64,000 bases of DNA from JBGQOJ01 sp052119585. GTDB taxonomy: Bacteria > Pseudomonadota > Alphaproteobacteria > Rhodobacterales > Rhodobacteraceae. The stretch lies in contig NZ_JBGQOJ010000005.1 of NCBI RefSeq assembly GCF_052119585.1, positions 127,520-191,519 of the forward strand. Reading direction: 5' to 3'. The first letter of the stretch is position 1; each line of letters begins with the position of its first letter. Below, one piece after another: positions 53,040 through 61,966 of this stretch. Both the position numbers and the translations under genes were made by a program. The notes below the pieces were generated by a model, which searched no databases, had not been told where the DNA came from, and saw nothing but the letters and a program-made list of their open reading frames with translations.

Positions 53040-53346
53040 TGGAGTGCCCCCATCAGGTGGTCCAGTTTGAATGTTAATGCATGGTCGGCCTTTGGTCTGC
53101 CGGAACGATGCTTTCTGGCGCTGGCGGGCGGTCGCCCAAGGCACTATGTGGCCGACCGTAGTGTCGTGGCGCCTCCCTCTTTCGATCAGGATCCGGGCTT
53201 CGCGCAATGTGTCGAAAATCTCGCCGTTCAGCGGTTCATCCATTGCCCGGCAGTGGTTTGCCTTGCAAGCCACAAGAGGGTCGGAAACGGGCATTGAAGC
53301 TCTCGCAATAGCCATTCTCCCACGCGAAGGGCGGGCAGATTGTGAC
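53040..53346 (-). pseudogene. IS3-family transposase relic (C-terminal part)
   Basis: Reading the minus strand, WENGYCESFNARFR is followed, after a frameshift near 53240, by LNGEIFDTLREARILIERGR. These are the conserved last blocks of an IS3-family DDE transposase. Everything upstream of the block is missing and no matching ends are evident, so it is a dead fragment. Confidence 0.75.
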
Positions 53347-53467
53347 GGGCGCACGGGTCATATCCATCTCAAGACGGGACGGAAGCTGGCGCGTGGGTCG
53401 ACCATATTGCGGCATTGGCAGGCGTGGCGCCTGTCGGGCTTCGTGCGCTGCGCCGGTCTGCCGCTTT

Positions 53468-53808
53468 GATCCCCGCGCCCGCTGAAGAGGACGAGGTCGA
53501 GCCGCACGATGTCTGGGCCGATGACATGGTCGTTGCGGAAGGGCCGCACCGGTATGAACAGAGGCCGTCACCGTGCCTGTGACGCGGGTCGAACATTCGC
53601 CGGCGGGACTGCGCAGCTTTGTGGCGGACCGGACGCCTGTGGCCGGGTTTGCCCCCGTTGCCTAAGGCTTCTTCTGGCTGGCGGGGAAGGCGGTTATGGC
53701 ATGCAGACCGCGCCCGCCTTGTCACAATTGGCAGCCTATCTGTGCCTGGGGCGGACACCGCCTTTGCACCGCGCTGTCATCAAAGCGTTTGCCGCAGGGC
53801 GGGGGTAA
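53468..53808 (+). pseudogene. FAD amino-acid oxidase, C-terminal relic
   Basis: Frames on the + strand give the carboxyl end of a DAO-family flavin oxidase: EVEPHDVWADDMV, then after a frameshift GLRSFVADRTPVAGFAPVA, an in-frame TAA, GFFWLAGKGGYGMQTAPALS and LAAYLCLG. There is no start and at least two disabling changes. The N-terminal counterpart may be the relic at 58119. Confidence 0.75.
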
Positions 53809-53986
53809 TTCACCCTTGAAAAGGACTGGAAAAAAAGGGGGCGCCTGATCGTTTCGAAATTGTTAGTGGTTTTAGACCGCCCTGTGTATGCTTCAATTTA
53901 TGACATGAGAATAGCCGTACGTGTAATGCGGAAAAGCGACCACCAAACGAGTTGCATACGGACTTGAGCCGCGAAGGGGCCATGGC

Positions 53987-54919
53987 ATGGTCCAGAGTGG
54001 CGCCAAGCAAATCAAACGGGGGACGGACATTCTGTCGACTAGACGCTGGGACGAGATTGCTCCCGTAGGGGGCAGGCCATTCATCAAGATGCAGGGGCTG
54101 GAAAATCACTTTGTGATCGTAGATGGCCGCGAGATCGGCTTCTTGCCCGATCCTGAGGACTCCGCCCGCATTTGCAACTTCGGAACCGGTGTCGGCGCTG
54201 ACCAGCTTTTGATTATTCAGCCGCCGACCGGGCAGGGGGCAAAGGCGGGCGCCTATGCGTTCATGCGGATTATCAACATCGACGGAAAAGACGCCGAGGC
54301 CTGCGGAAATGCCACGCGCTGTTTTGGCTGGTTGATGCTGGAGGAAACCGGACAGAACGAGATTATTCTGGAAACGGTTGTCGGACCGCTGCGCTGCCGA
54401 CGCGTGGGGCATAAGATTGTCAGCGTTGAAATGGGCCGGATCACGACAGAATGGGATAGCATTCCGCTGGCCCGCCCTATGGACACATTGCATATGGGTG
54501 TGGAAAACGGGCCGTTGTCAGACGGAATTGCGCTGAATATCGGCAACCCGCATGTGGTTTATTTTGTGGATGATCTGGATGCTGTCGACATGGCGGCGGT
54601 TGCGCCCAAAATCCAGAATGACCCGATATTCCCGAACCAGGTCAATGTGGGGGCGGCGCAGATGGTGCGCGACGATTACATCCGGTCAACCGTTTATGAG
54701 CGTCCGGGACTATTGACGACCGCATGTGGCAGTGGTGCCTGCGTCGCCGTGCGGGCGGCGCAATTGCGCGGATTGACCAAACGAAACCGTGTCACGGTCG
54801 AGATGCCCGCAGGCGCGGTCGATATAGAGATCCACATCGACAATTCTGCCGTGCTGACAGGGCCGGTGGAGTTTTGTTTCAGCGGAACGCTGCCAGGACC
54901 AGAACGGAATATGGCATGA
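53987..54919 (+). CDS. DapF-family amino-acid epimerase
   Basis: 310 residues of the diaminopimelate epimerase family, which uses two Cys as acid and base. Both are present: EACGNATRCF and TTACGSGACVAV. Other family blocks: FIKMQGLENHFVIVDGRE near residue 33 and IGNPHVVYFV. There is a 30-residue N-terminal extension. Its stop overlaps the start of an amino-acid ABC importer gene (ATGA), so it more likely epimerises an imported amino acid for catabolism than serves peptidoglycan synthesis. The exact substrate is unknown. Confidence 0.85.
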   Translation: MVQSGAKQIKRGTDILSTRRWDEIAPVGGRPFIKMQGLENHFVIVDGREIGFLPDPEDSARICNFGTGVGADQLLIIQPPTGQGAKAGAYAFMRIINIDGKDAEACGNATRCFGWLMLEETGQNEIILETVVGPLRCRRVGHKIVSVEMGRITTEWDSIPLARPMDTLHMGVENGPLSDGIALNIGNPHVVYFVDDLDAVDMAAVAPKIQNDPIFPNQVNVGAAQMVRDDYIRSTVYERPGLLTTACGSGACVAVRAAQLRGLTKRNRVTVEMPAGAVDIEIHIDNSAVLTGPVEFCFSGTLPGPERNMA

Positions 54920-55668
54920 ACGACATCATGATAACCATCGATAAGGTTTGTAAAACATACCACGTGAAATCCCGTCCAGAGCCGGTGCGCGCATTGGACA
55001 ATGTTACAAACCACATTGATCGCGGCGAGGTTGTCGTGATCATTGGCCCGTCGGGGTCCGGGAAATCGACGCTTTTGCGGTCTTTGAACGGGCTGCAGCA
55101 GATCGACAGCGGCACCATCATCATCGACGGTGTCAGCGTGACCGACAAGAAGACCAACCTGAACCTGCTTCGGTCGCAAGTCGGCATGGTTTTCCAGCAT
55201 TTCAATTTGTACCAGCACAAAACCGCATTGGAAAACATCGTGATGCCGCAGACCGTGGTGCTAAAGCGCAGCCGCGCCGAGGCCGAGGCGATTGCCAATG
55301 ATCTTTTGAACAAGGTCGGCATTCCCAACCTCGGCGGGAACTATCCTTCGATGTTATCCGGTGGACAGCAGCAACGTGTCGCGATTGCGCGGTCTTTGGC
55401 GATGAAGCCGAAAGTCATGCTGTTTGACGAGGCCACATCCGCGCTTGACCCCGAAACCGTCGGCGGTGTTCTGGAACTTATGCGGGGTCTTGCCGCAGAG
55501 GGGATGACAATGGCCGTCGTAACGCACGAAATGGGTTTCGCGCGCGAAGCTGCGGACCGTGTGATTTTTATGGATGCCGGTGCCATCATCGAAGAAAACA
55601 CCCCCGATCAGTTTTTCGACAACCCACAATCAGAACGAGCCCAGGATTTCCTACGACAAATCCTGTAA
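54916..55668 (+). CDS. Polar amino acid ABC transporter ATPase
   Basis: 250-residue GlnQ/HisP-type ATPase: Walker A GPSGSGKSTLL, Q-loop VFQHFNLYQHKTALEN, signature LSGGQQQRVAIARSLA, Walker B VMLFDEATSALDP (Ala for the usual Pro after Glu) and the VTHEMGFARE H-loop. The start overlaps the epimerase stop. Confidence 0.94.
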   Translation: MNDIMITIDKVCKTYHVKSRPEPVRALDNVTNHIDRGEVVVIIGPSGSGKSTLLRSLNGLQQIDSGTIIIDGVSVTDKKTNLNLLRSQVGMVFQHFNLYQHKTALENIVMPQTVVLKRSRAEAEAIANDLLNKVGIPNLGGNYPSMLSGGQQQRVAIARSLAMKPKVMLFDEATSALDPETVGGVLELMRGLAAEGMTMAVVTHEMGFAREAADRVIFMDAGAIIEENTPDQFFDNPQSERAQDFLRQIL

Positions 55669-55708
55669 CGGGCCGAAACAACAAGAAACCACAACAATGG
55701 AGAGAAAA

Positions 55709-56509
55709 ATGCAAAAATATACTAGACTCGCAGTTGCAGCCGCCAGCGGTGCCTGGCTGGCCTTGATGGCGACGGCATCCTTTGCCGAATCTACGATGGA
55801 GAAAATCGTCAGAACCGGGCAGATGACCATTGCCGTTCAGACACAAGGGCCACCCGTCAGCTTTATCGACAAGGCCGGTGAAAGAACGGGTCTTGCCATC
55901 GAGCTTGCGCAATTGATGGCCGACGACATGGAAGTTGAACTGGTCGTTCAGGACTACGACTGGAAGGGCCTTATTCCCGCGCTTCTGTCCGGCAAAGCCG
56001 ATTTCATTGCGGCGGATATGACCCCGACAGCCAAGCGCAGCATGCAGGTCGTCTTTACAGAGCCGGTTTTCTACTCGGAAACCATTGCGTTCGCGATGAA
56101 AGACGCAGGATACAAATCCTGGAAAGATCTCAATGTCGCAGGCATCTCTGTGGGTGCGACCCAGGCCTCGTCATGGGCTGATCTCGCGCGCAAGAAGATT
56201 TCGAACGCGGAACTGAAAGAGTTTTCCGGTGGCACCGCCCAAACGGTTCAGGCACTGACGTCCGGTCGCATCAACGCCGGTGTATCCGACAAGGCGACGA
56301 TCGCCGCTTTCATGTCTTCCATCGACGGCCTCGTTGTTCTTGACGGCGATATCAGCCGCGAACCGCTTGGTTTTGCGGTGCGTCCTGACTCGATGCATCT
56401 GTTGTTCGCATTGGACAACTACATGCGCCTGATCCGTGCTGACGGGCGTCTGGATGAAAAGCTGGACTACTGGTGGAACACCACCAGCTGGGAAGCGGAT
56501 CACAAGTAA
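55709..56509 (+). CDS. Amino acid ABC transporter substrate-binding protein (family 3)
   Basis: 266 residues: a signal peptide ending TASFA, then the family-3 fold (GLAIELAQLMADDMEVELVV, LIPALLSGKADFIAADMTPT, GFAVRPDS). GGAGAG lies before the ATG at 55709; an ATG 12 bp earlier is possible. It delivers substrate to the permeases at 56610 and 57313. Confidence 0.93.
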   Translation: MQKYTRLAVAAASGAWLALMATASFAESTMEKIVRTGQMTIAVQTQGPPVSFIDKAGERTGLAIELAQLMADDMEVELVVQDYDWKGLIPALLSGKADFIAADMTPTAKRSMQVVFTEPVFYSETIAFAMKDAGYKSWKDLNVAGISVGATQASSWADLARKKISNAELKEFSGGTAQTVQALTSGRINAGVSDKATIAAFMSSIDGLVVLDGDISREPLGFAVRPDSMHLLFALDNYMRLIRADGRLDEKLDYWWNTTSWEADHK

Positions 56510-56532
56510 GATCCCGCCCGCCACTATGCGTT

Positions 56533-56558
56533 TCACGGCGGCGTACGCGCGGCCGTGA
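56533..56558 (+). other. Hairpin after the binding-protein gene
   Basis: TCACGGC and GCCGTGA pair around a 12-base loop in the 100-bp gap before the first permease. There is no T run, so it is probably a stabiliser or weak attenuator. Confidence 0.45.
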
Positions 56559-56609
56559 TGCGGGCTGATAAATCGAAAATCATCAATACTCAGGAAACCG
56601 GATGAGTTA

Positions 56610-57302
56610 ATGGATTGGCTTCAAAGTATCTTTAACTTTCGGATCGTCTCGCAGTATTGGGAAGTCTTCGCGCAAGGCATCGTCAATACAATCTGGATTT
56701 CGGCGATTTGTCTGGCTCTGTCGTTGACGTTCGGAATATTCATCGCACTGGCGCGAAGGTCGACCAATCCGCTGATCTGGCGACCTGTCGCAGTTTACAT
56801 CCAGGCGATACGCTCTACCCCACTGCTGATACAGATCTACCTGATCTATTATGGCTTGCCGTCCATACTGCCGTTCGGGAATTTTCTGGATGAGACTCAA
56901 ACCGGCATTATAGCGCTGACCATACACACCTCGCCATACATGGGCGAAATCATCCGCGCGGGTCTGGAATCCGTCGATCGCGGTCAGATAGAGGGTGCGC
57001 TGTCTGTCGGCATGACCCCTAAACAAACCATGACGAACGTTGTCCTGCCGCAGGCGATTGCGAACGTTGTGCCGCCTTTGCTTGGCCAGACGGCGGTTCT
57101 GATCAAAGACACCTCTCTTCTCAGCATCATCGCCGTGTTCGAGCTTATGGGAGCAGGGCTGAGGATGTTTTCGGAAACGGTCATCGCCACGGAAAGCTAC
57201 GTGACGACCGCCGTCTGTTACCTGGCTATATATTTCATGATGCTAGGGATTTCCGGCTTGGTCCAACGAAAACTGGGCGGTTCCGCCTGGCAGGCAAATT
57301 AG
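56610..57302 (+). CDS. Amino acid ABC transporter permease 1
   Basis: 230-residue HisM/GlnP-class permease with about five membrane helices. The ATPase-contact loop is ESVDRGQIEGALSVGMTPKQ and IRSTPLLIQIYLIYYGLP is the class motif. Confidence 0.93.
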   Translation: MDWLQSIFNFRIVSQYWEVFAQGIVNTIWISAICLALSLTFGIFIALARRSTNPLIWRPVAVYIQAIRSTPLLIQIYLIYYGLPSILPFGNFLDETQTGIIALTIHTSPYMGEIIRAGLESVDRGQIEGALSVGMTPKQTMTNVVLPQAIANVVPPLLGQTAVLIKDTSLLSIIAVFELMGAGLRMFSETVIATESYVTTAVCYLAIYFMMLGISGLVQRKLGGSAWQAN

Positions 57303-57312
57303 GGAATATCGC

Positions 57313-58002
57313 ATGGAATGGTTTGCACATAAGTGGGGTATTATCGACCAACTTTCGCCCTTTTTGCTTCAGGGGCTCTGGATCACATTCAAGATTTCGA
57401 TCATTGCGATTTTCTTCGGCTCTGCGCTGGGGTTTGTCTTGGGCGTTCTCAAGACGCTGCAAATCTATGCCTTGGAAAAGCTGATTAACACATATCTGCA
57501 TATTTTGCGCGGATCGCCATATCTGGTCCAGCTTTACATCATCTATTTCGTCTTTCCGTCATTCAACATCGAGTGGCTGAAGTTCGACAGCTTCACGGCG
57601 GCAGTGGTGTCACTGTCCCTTTACACATCAAGTTACGTGACCGAAATTGTCGCATCGGCCATCTTCGCCGTGCCAACCGGACAAAGCGAAGCATCCCGCT
57701 CGGTCGGTATGACCAAGGCGCAGGCCCATAGGTACGTTATCCTTCCTCAAGCCCTGAAAATGACGATTCCGCCGATGGCCAGTGTCTATGTGATCGTGAT
57801 CAAAAGCACAGCGGTGCTTTCGGTGATCGGAATCGCAGAGCTGACCCGTCAGGGCGAAGTGGCAATCATGAGAATGCCGGGCGACATCATGTTTATCTAC
57901 AGCCTTATCGCCGTCTTCTATTTCTTCTATTGTTATCCCGTATTGCGCTTTTCGAAATGGGCCGAAACCCGTTTCGGCACCATCGGTATAGACTTGGAGT
58001 GA
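57313..58002 (+). CDS. Amino acid ABC transporter permease 2
   Basis: 229-residue HisM/GlnP-class permease; coupling loop PTGQSEASRSVGMTKAQAHR and motif LRGSPYLVQLYIIYFVFPS. It starts 10 bp after permease 1 and is the last intact gene of this operon. Confidence 0.93.
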   Translation: MEWFAHKWGIIDQLSPFLLQGLWITFKISIIAIFFGSALGFVLGVLKTLQIYALEKLINTYLHILRGSPYLVQLYIIYFVFPSFNIEWLKFDSFTAAVVSLSLYTSSYVTEIVASAIFAVPTGQSEASRSVGMTKAQAHRYVILPQALKMTIPPMASVYVIVIKSTAVLSVIGIAELTRQGEVAIMRMPGDIMFIYSLIAVFYFFYCYPVLRFSKWAETRFGTIGIDLE

Positions 58003-58118
58003 TCAAGCCTTTGACGAAGCCATATGCCGTCGCGGATCGACAATAGCCGATTGAGGCGGGCGGGGCAGTTTATGGCGCATTACCCAAACAGAGATTTTTT
58101 TCGAACGGAATCACGTCC

Positions 58119-58610
58119 ATGCCTAAGTCTATGAAAGACGGTGGACCGCGGTCTGTCGCAATTATCGGCGCGGGGATCGTGGGCTGTGGTGCTTCGCTTG
58201 CGCCATTCGCTGAAGGTCTTGCCGTGGTTGTTCCGCTTTGCACGCGCGGGATTGCCTGCCGAAGTGGACCGCATTGCGGCCGCGCTACACCCTATCGTCT
58301 CGCGCTCTTTGACTGCGGCTTTGTGCGGCATCCCAAAGGGCCGGCGCAGGCATATTTCGACGCCGCCGCGCGGCGGGGCGCGATCCATCTGCGCCAGCGT
58401 GTTCGCGGGATTGCCCGATGCGGCGAAGGCGGCGTGACCGTTCATGCCGAAGGGAACACACAGTCGTTCGACCGGTTGGTGATTGCGGCAGGGGCGTGGT
58501 CGGCCAGGCTGGTGCGGCAGTTGGGCAAGCGGGTAAGCCTGGATACAGAACGCGGCAATCACGGCGCAGATGGTCGCGGACACCATAGCCGGACGAGCCA
58601 TGGTCATTGA
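58119..58610 (+). pseudogene. FAD amino-acid oxidase, N-terminal relic
   Basis: The first frame gives the flavin-binding start SVAIIGAGIVGCG, a second frame (58190-58310) gives LPWLFRFARAGLPAEVDRIA, and the first frame resumes with PAQAYFDAAARRGA, DRLVIAAGAWSARLVRQLG and LDTERG. These are successive pieces of one DAO-family oxidase with at least two deletions or frameshifts and no C-terminus. It follows the importer in the same direction, where an intact oxidase would belong. Confidence 0.8.
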
Positions 58611-58710
58611 TCCTGCCCCCTACCTGATTTCAAGGTTCTGACCTGTCACGCTCGGTTTTCCGATCACCCTTGCCACCCTGCCAGAGCATTCTGGCCCGCC
58701 GCCAGAAGCG

Positions 58711-59010
58711 GTGGATGTCATGGTTATTGGTAGTGGCATAATCGGGCTTTTGACCGACTGGGAGCTTTCGCGCGATGGCCTTCGCGTTTTGCTGTGCGAA
58801 AAGGGCGTGCAGTCGGGTTGGAACTGGGGCTGGCTGCGTCATCAGGGCCGGGATCTGGCGGAACTGCCGATCATGATGGATGCGATGCGCCGCTGGCATG
58901 ACATGCCGCAGGGCCTGTGCACCGCGATCGGTTTCAGGCAAAGCGGCGTCACCTGTCTGGCCCGTGACGCGCCGCGCATGCCCGACATCAAAGGTGGGAG
59001 AATATTCGGA
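58711..59010 (+). pseudogene. Second FAD oxidase N-terminal relic
   Basis: VDVMVIGSGIIGLLTDWELS, LLCEKG, WNWGWLRHQGRDLAELPIMM and GFRQSGVTCLARDAPRM are the opening blocks of a different DAO-family oxidase. The usual AGEQSSR before NWGW is deleted and homology stops after about residue 100; the frame then runs into unrelated sequence at the end of the convergent gene. Confidence 0.75.
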
Positions 59011-59089
59011 ACAGGTGAACGTATGTTATCGGACTGGGCGGGCGGCCCAGTGCGAAATTTATCGGACCTCTGGACATGCAGATTCGATC

Positions 59090-60379
59090 CTATCCCAGTT
59101 TGTCTTTCAGCCGGGACCACGCGATCATTGCCGTGACGGCGGGTTTGCGCAGGAAATGGAACGGGATGGGGCGCAGGTGGGTGACCGGAAAATCGAGGTC
59201 TTTCTCGGCAACCCCGGACGCCCAATCGGCCAGCACCTTACCCAGCGCCGTTGCCATCGCCACGCCGCGCCCATTGTAGCCAACCGCCGACATGATCCCC
59301 GCCTCGGGGCTGCTCAGGTGGGGGTAATGATCGGCCGTCATTGCCACAAAACCACCCCAGCCATATTTCCACGGAACGCCGCCCAATTGGGGATAAAGCG
59401 TTTCCGTGACCGACTTGAGCGATGCAAACTGGCGTTTCAGCCCTTTTTCCGTGTAATCGCCCCGTCCGCCCATCAAGAACCGGCCATCCGCGTCGAACCG
59501 GAAATAAAGCAGCAACCGGCGGCTGTCAGAGGCGGAATGACCAAAGGGCAGAATGCTGCGCCGCAAGTTGTCACTCAGCGGATCTGTCGCGATCTGGATA
59601 GAGCGGATCGGCACGACGCTGCGCCTTACGCGCGGGGCGACGTCATCCGTATAGCCGTTGGTGCAGATCAGAACGCGCCCTGCCTTTACGGTGCCGTTTG
59701 CGCATTTGACAAGATGGCCCGCCCCCTGTTTTTCGATGCTGACAGCGCGGGTATGACCGTGAAGCACCGCGCCCGCCTTCAGCGCGGCCCTGGCCAGACC
59801 GATCGCGTAATTCAGAGGGTGGAGCTGGCCGCCACGCTCGTCGATCATACCCCCGAGATAGGCGTCGGTGCCCAGTATTTCGGATGCGTCCTGCCTGGAC
59901 AGCAGCCGAAGCGGCGCGCCGCGGCGCTGCCATTGTTCGACCCGTTTGGTAATCGTGGTCATCGCGGTCGCGTCATGGACCGGCTGGACCCATCCACGCT
60001 GCGAAAAGCCGCAGTCGATTTCATGCCTGGCAATCAGTGTCGCGACAAAATCAGCCGCGCCGCCTGACACTTTGACCGCGCGCGGCCCGAACACCGGACC
60101 GAAATGCCGCTCGACTGCGTCCGGATCTTCCTTCAGGCCCGGATTGATCTGGCCACCATTGCGCCCCGAGGCGCCCCAGCCCGGCGTTTCGGCCTCCAGC
60201 ACCATGGCGCTGATGCCGGCCTCGGCCAGATGAAGTGCCGCCGTCAGCCCGGTAAACCCGCCGCCGATGATAACAACATCCACCTGATGGTCGCCGACAA
60301 GCGGCGGACAGTCGGGCGGGGGTGCCGCCGTCGCCGACCACACCGAATTGGCAATGCTGGGCAGTTCGTTCTGTATCAT
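59090..60379 (-). CDS. FAD-dependent oxidoreductase (PuuB-like amine/amino acid oxidase)
   Basis: 429 residues: flavin-binding VDVVIIGGGFTGLTAALHLA near residue 33, GWGASGRNGGQINPGLKED, and C-terminal PHLSSPEAGIMSAVGYNGRG with VAMATALGKVLADW. This is the gamma-glutamylputrescine oxidase-like class, which oxidises amines or N-substituted amino acids with oxygen or an acceptor. The ATG at 60379 has AGGTG before it; a GTG at 60388 adds three residues. It is likely to act on the solute imported by 61146-63351. Confidence 0.88.
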   Translation of the reverse strand: MIQNELPSIANSVWSATAAPPPDCPPLVGDHQVDVVIIGGGFTGLTAALHLAEAGISAMVLEAETPGWGASGRNGGQINPGLKEDPDAVERHFGPVFGPRAVKVSGGAADFVATLIARHEIDCGFSQRGWVQPVHDATAMTTITKRVEQWQRRGAPLRLLSRQDASEILGTDAYLGGMIDERGGQLHPLNYAIGLARAALKAGAVLHGHTRAVSIEKQGAGHLVKCANGTVKAGRVLICTNGYTDDVAPRVRRSVVPIRSIQIATDPLSDNLRRSILPFGHSASDSRRLLLYFRFDADGRFLMGGRGDYTEKGLKRQFASLKSVTETLYPQLGGVPWKYGWGGFVAMTADHYPHLSSPEAGIMSAVGYNGRGVAMATALGKVLADWASGVAEKDLDFPVTHLRPIPFHFLRKPAVTAMIAWSRLKDKLG

Positions 60380-60403
60380 TTCACACACCTCAAAGCCGAA
60401 AGA

Positions 60404-61024
60404 TTAATAAACAGCGGGTGTCACCACCCAAAGCACCTCGGTCTCGACCTGTCCGACGGCCCAAAACCGGATCTGTTCCTGCGCATCGAAAGCAAAAGCG
60501 TCACCGGGTCCGATTTCATGCAGGGTGCCATTAACCTCAAGGGCGAGGGTACCCGATAGAACGGTGCCGCATTTCGAGCCGCTTGGGTGATTATAGGGCG
60601 TGTCGCCCGTTGACCCGCCCGGCCGGATAACGAGCCGCATCATCTGGATGCCCGAGCAGCTGTCGGGCGTCATCAGCTCCTTGATCATCCCCTTGGCCCC
60701 AAGATCGAGCGTGCGGCGTTGATGTCTGCGCACAACGATCCGACCAGGGTTTTCATCGTGGCGGTCAAACAGCCAGGACACAGGCATCTCAAGCGCCGCG
60801 CAGATCGCGCCGAGCGAGCGCACCGAGGGCATCGACAGTCCGCGCTCTACCTGGCTGAGCAGGCTGACAGAGATACCCGCCTTGGATGCCACATCTTTCA
60901 GCGACATATCCCGGACTTTGCGACGCTCTCTCAACCGGCGCCCGATCTGAGGATCGGCTTCAGGCTCCGAGGACACACTGTCGGTCCGGCCAGATCCGCT
61001 CGCATCCGATTTGCTTTCCAACAT
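60404..61024 (-). CDS. XRE-cupin transcriptional regulator (PuuR-like)
   Basis: 206 residues: an HTH_3 domain at about residues 28-85 (LKDVASKAGISVSLLSQVER) and a C-terminal cupin (residues 130-200, GDTPYNHPSGSKCGTVLSG, IGPGDAFAF) that binds a small effector. It lies 24 bp upstream of the oxidase gene on the same strand and divergent from the importer, so it probably regulates both. Confidence 0.9.
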   Translation of the reverse strand: MLESKSDASGSGRTDSVSSEPEADPQIGRRLRERRKVRDMSLKDVASKAGISVSLLSQVERGLSMPSVRSLGAICAALEMPVSWLFDRHDENPGRIVVRRHQRRTLDLGAKGMIKELMTPDSCSGIQMMRLVIRPGGSTGDTPYNHPSGSKCGTVLSGTLALEVNGTLHEIGPGDAFAFDAQEQIRFWAVGQVETEVLWVVTPAVY

Positions 61025-61145
61025 ATGATTGACATCCCAAGATAGTTTTGCTCACATTGAAATATTGCGGCATTAATTTCAACCACTATGAAGTCTGCTA
61101 CGAAACTTTTAGCCGCTCAGCAAAGAAACAGGGAGTAAGATTCAC

Positions 61146-61913
61146 ATGAAGTTCAAGTCTTTTGTTCACAAACTGCGCGGTGTGTCGCTGGCGCTCGGCG
61201 CGACCCTTGCAATCACTGGCGCGGCCTACGCCCAAACGAATTACAAGGTGGGGTCAACGCCCACTGGTGTTCCATTCACCTTTCTGAATGTCGAGACCAA
61301 TCAGATCGACGGCATCATGGTCGACATCATCGAGGCCATCGCAAAGGAACAAGGCTTCGCCGTCCAGGTGGACGCGACACAGTGGAGCGCCCTTATCCCC
61401 TCGTTGACCAGCGGCAAGATCGATATCATTGCCGCCGCAATGTATGCGACCCCGTCCCGTGCGGAAGTCGTTGCCTTCAGCGACAAGGTCTACTCTTACG
61501 GCGAGGGCCTGATCGTGCCGAAAGACGCCGATGTTGCCTATACATCCATCGACGAGATGGAAGGCCTGACTGTGGGCGTTCAGGTCGGTACGGCCTATAT
61601 CCCGCCGCTCGAAGCAAGCGGAAAGTTCAAGGAGATCAAGATCTACGACTCGCTGGCAGACATCATGCGGGATGTCTCTCTTGGTCGTATCGACGCCGGC
61701 TTTGGCGATCGCCCGATCCTGGCATACCAACTTTCCAAAGGGGCCTCGGACGTGCGCATGGTCGAGGAGTACAAATCCCAGATCACAGGCGATGTCGCCA
61801 TTGCCGTCCGTCTGGACGATGCCGCACTTCTTGCCACGATAAACGAGGGGCTCGGCAAGATAAGTGCCAGCGGCGCACTGGACGCAATCCTGGCAAAATG
61901 GGGCATCAAGTAA
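61146..61913 (+). CDS. Amino acid/amine ABC transporter substrate-binding protein
   Basis: 255 residues: signal peptide ending GAAYA, then the family-3 fold (GVPFTFLNVETNQIDGIMVD, WSALIPSLTSGKIDIIAAAM, GVQVGTAYIPPLE). First gene of the second importer operon. Confidence 0.93.
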   Translation: MKFKSFVHKLRGVSLALGATLAITGAAYAQTNYKVGSTPTGVPFTFLNVETNQIDGIMVDIIEAIAKEQGFAVQVDATQWSALIPSLTSGKIDIIAAAMYATPSRAEVVAFSDKVYSYGEGLIVPKDADVAYTSIDEMEGLTVGVQVGTAYIPPLEASGKFKEIKIYDSLADIMRDVSLGRIDAGFGDRPILAYQLSKGASDVRMVEEYKSQITGDVAIAVRLDDAALLATINEGLGKISASGALDAILAKWGIK

Positions 61914-61920
61914 GAATACC

Positions 61921-61948
61921 GGGCAGGCGCGACTTCTCGTGCCTGCCC
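61921..61948 (+). other. Hairpin after the binding-protein gene
   Basis: GGGCAGGC and GCCTGCCC form a perfect eight-base stem that extends three more pairs (one G-T) around a six-base loop, 8 bp after the stop and before the permease. It is a likely mRNA stabiliser or attenuator. Confidence 0.6.
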
Positions 61949-61966
61949 AACATGGAGTGAAAACAC

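Noticed and set aside
53468..53808. Intact small gene on the plus strand between the IS relic and dapF-like gene
   Set aside because: The readable blocks are the end of a flavin oxidase spread over two frames with an in-frame stop, so it is a relic.
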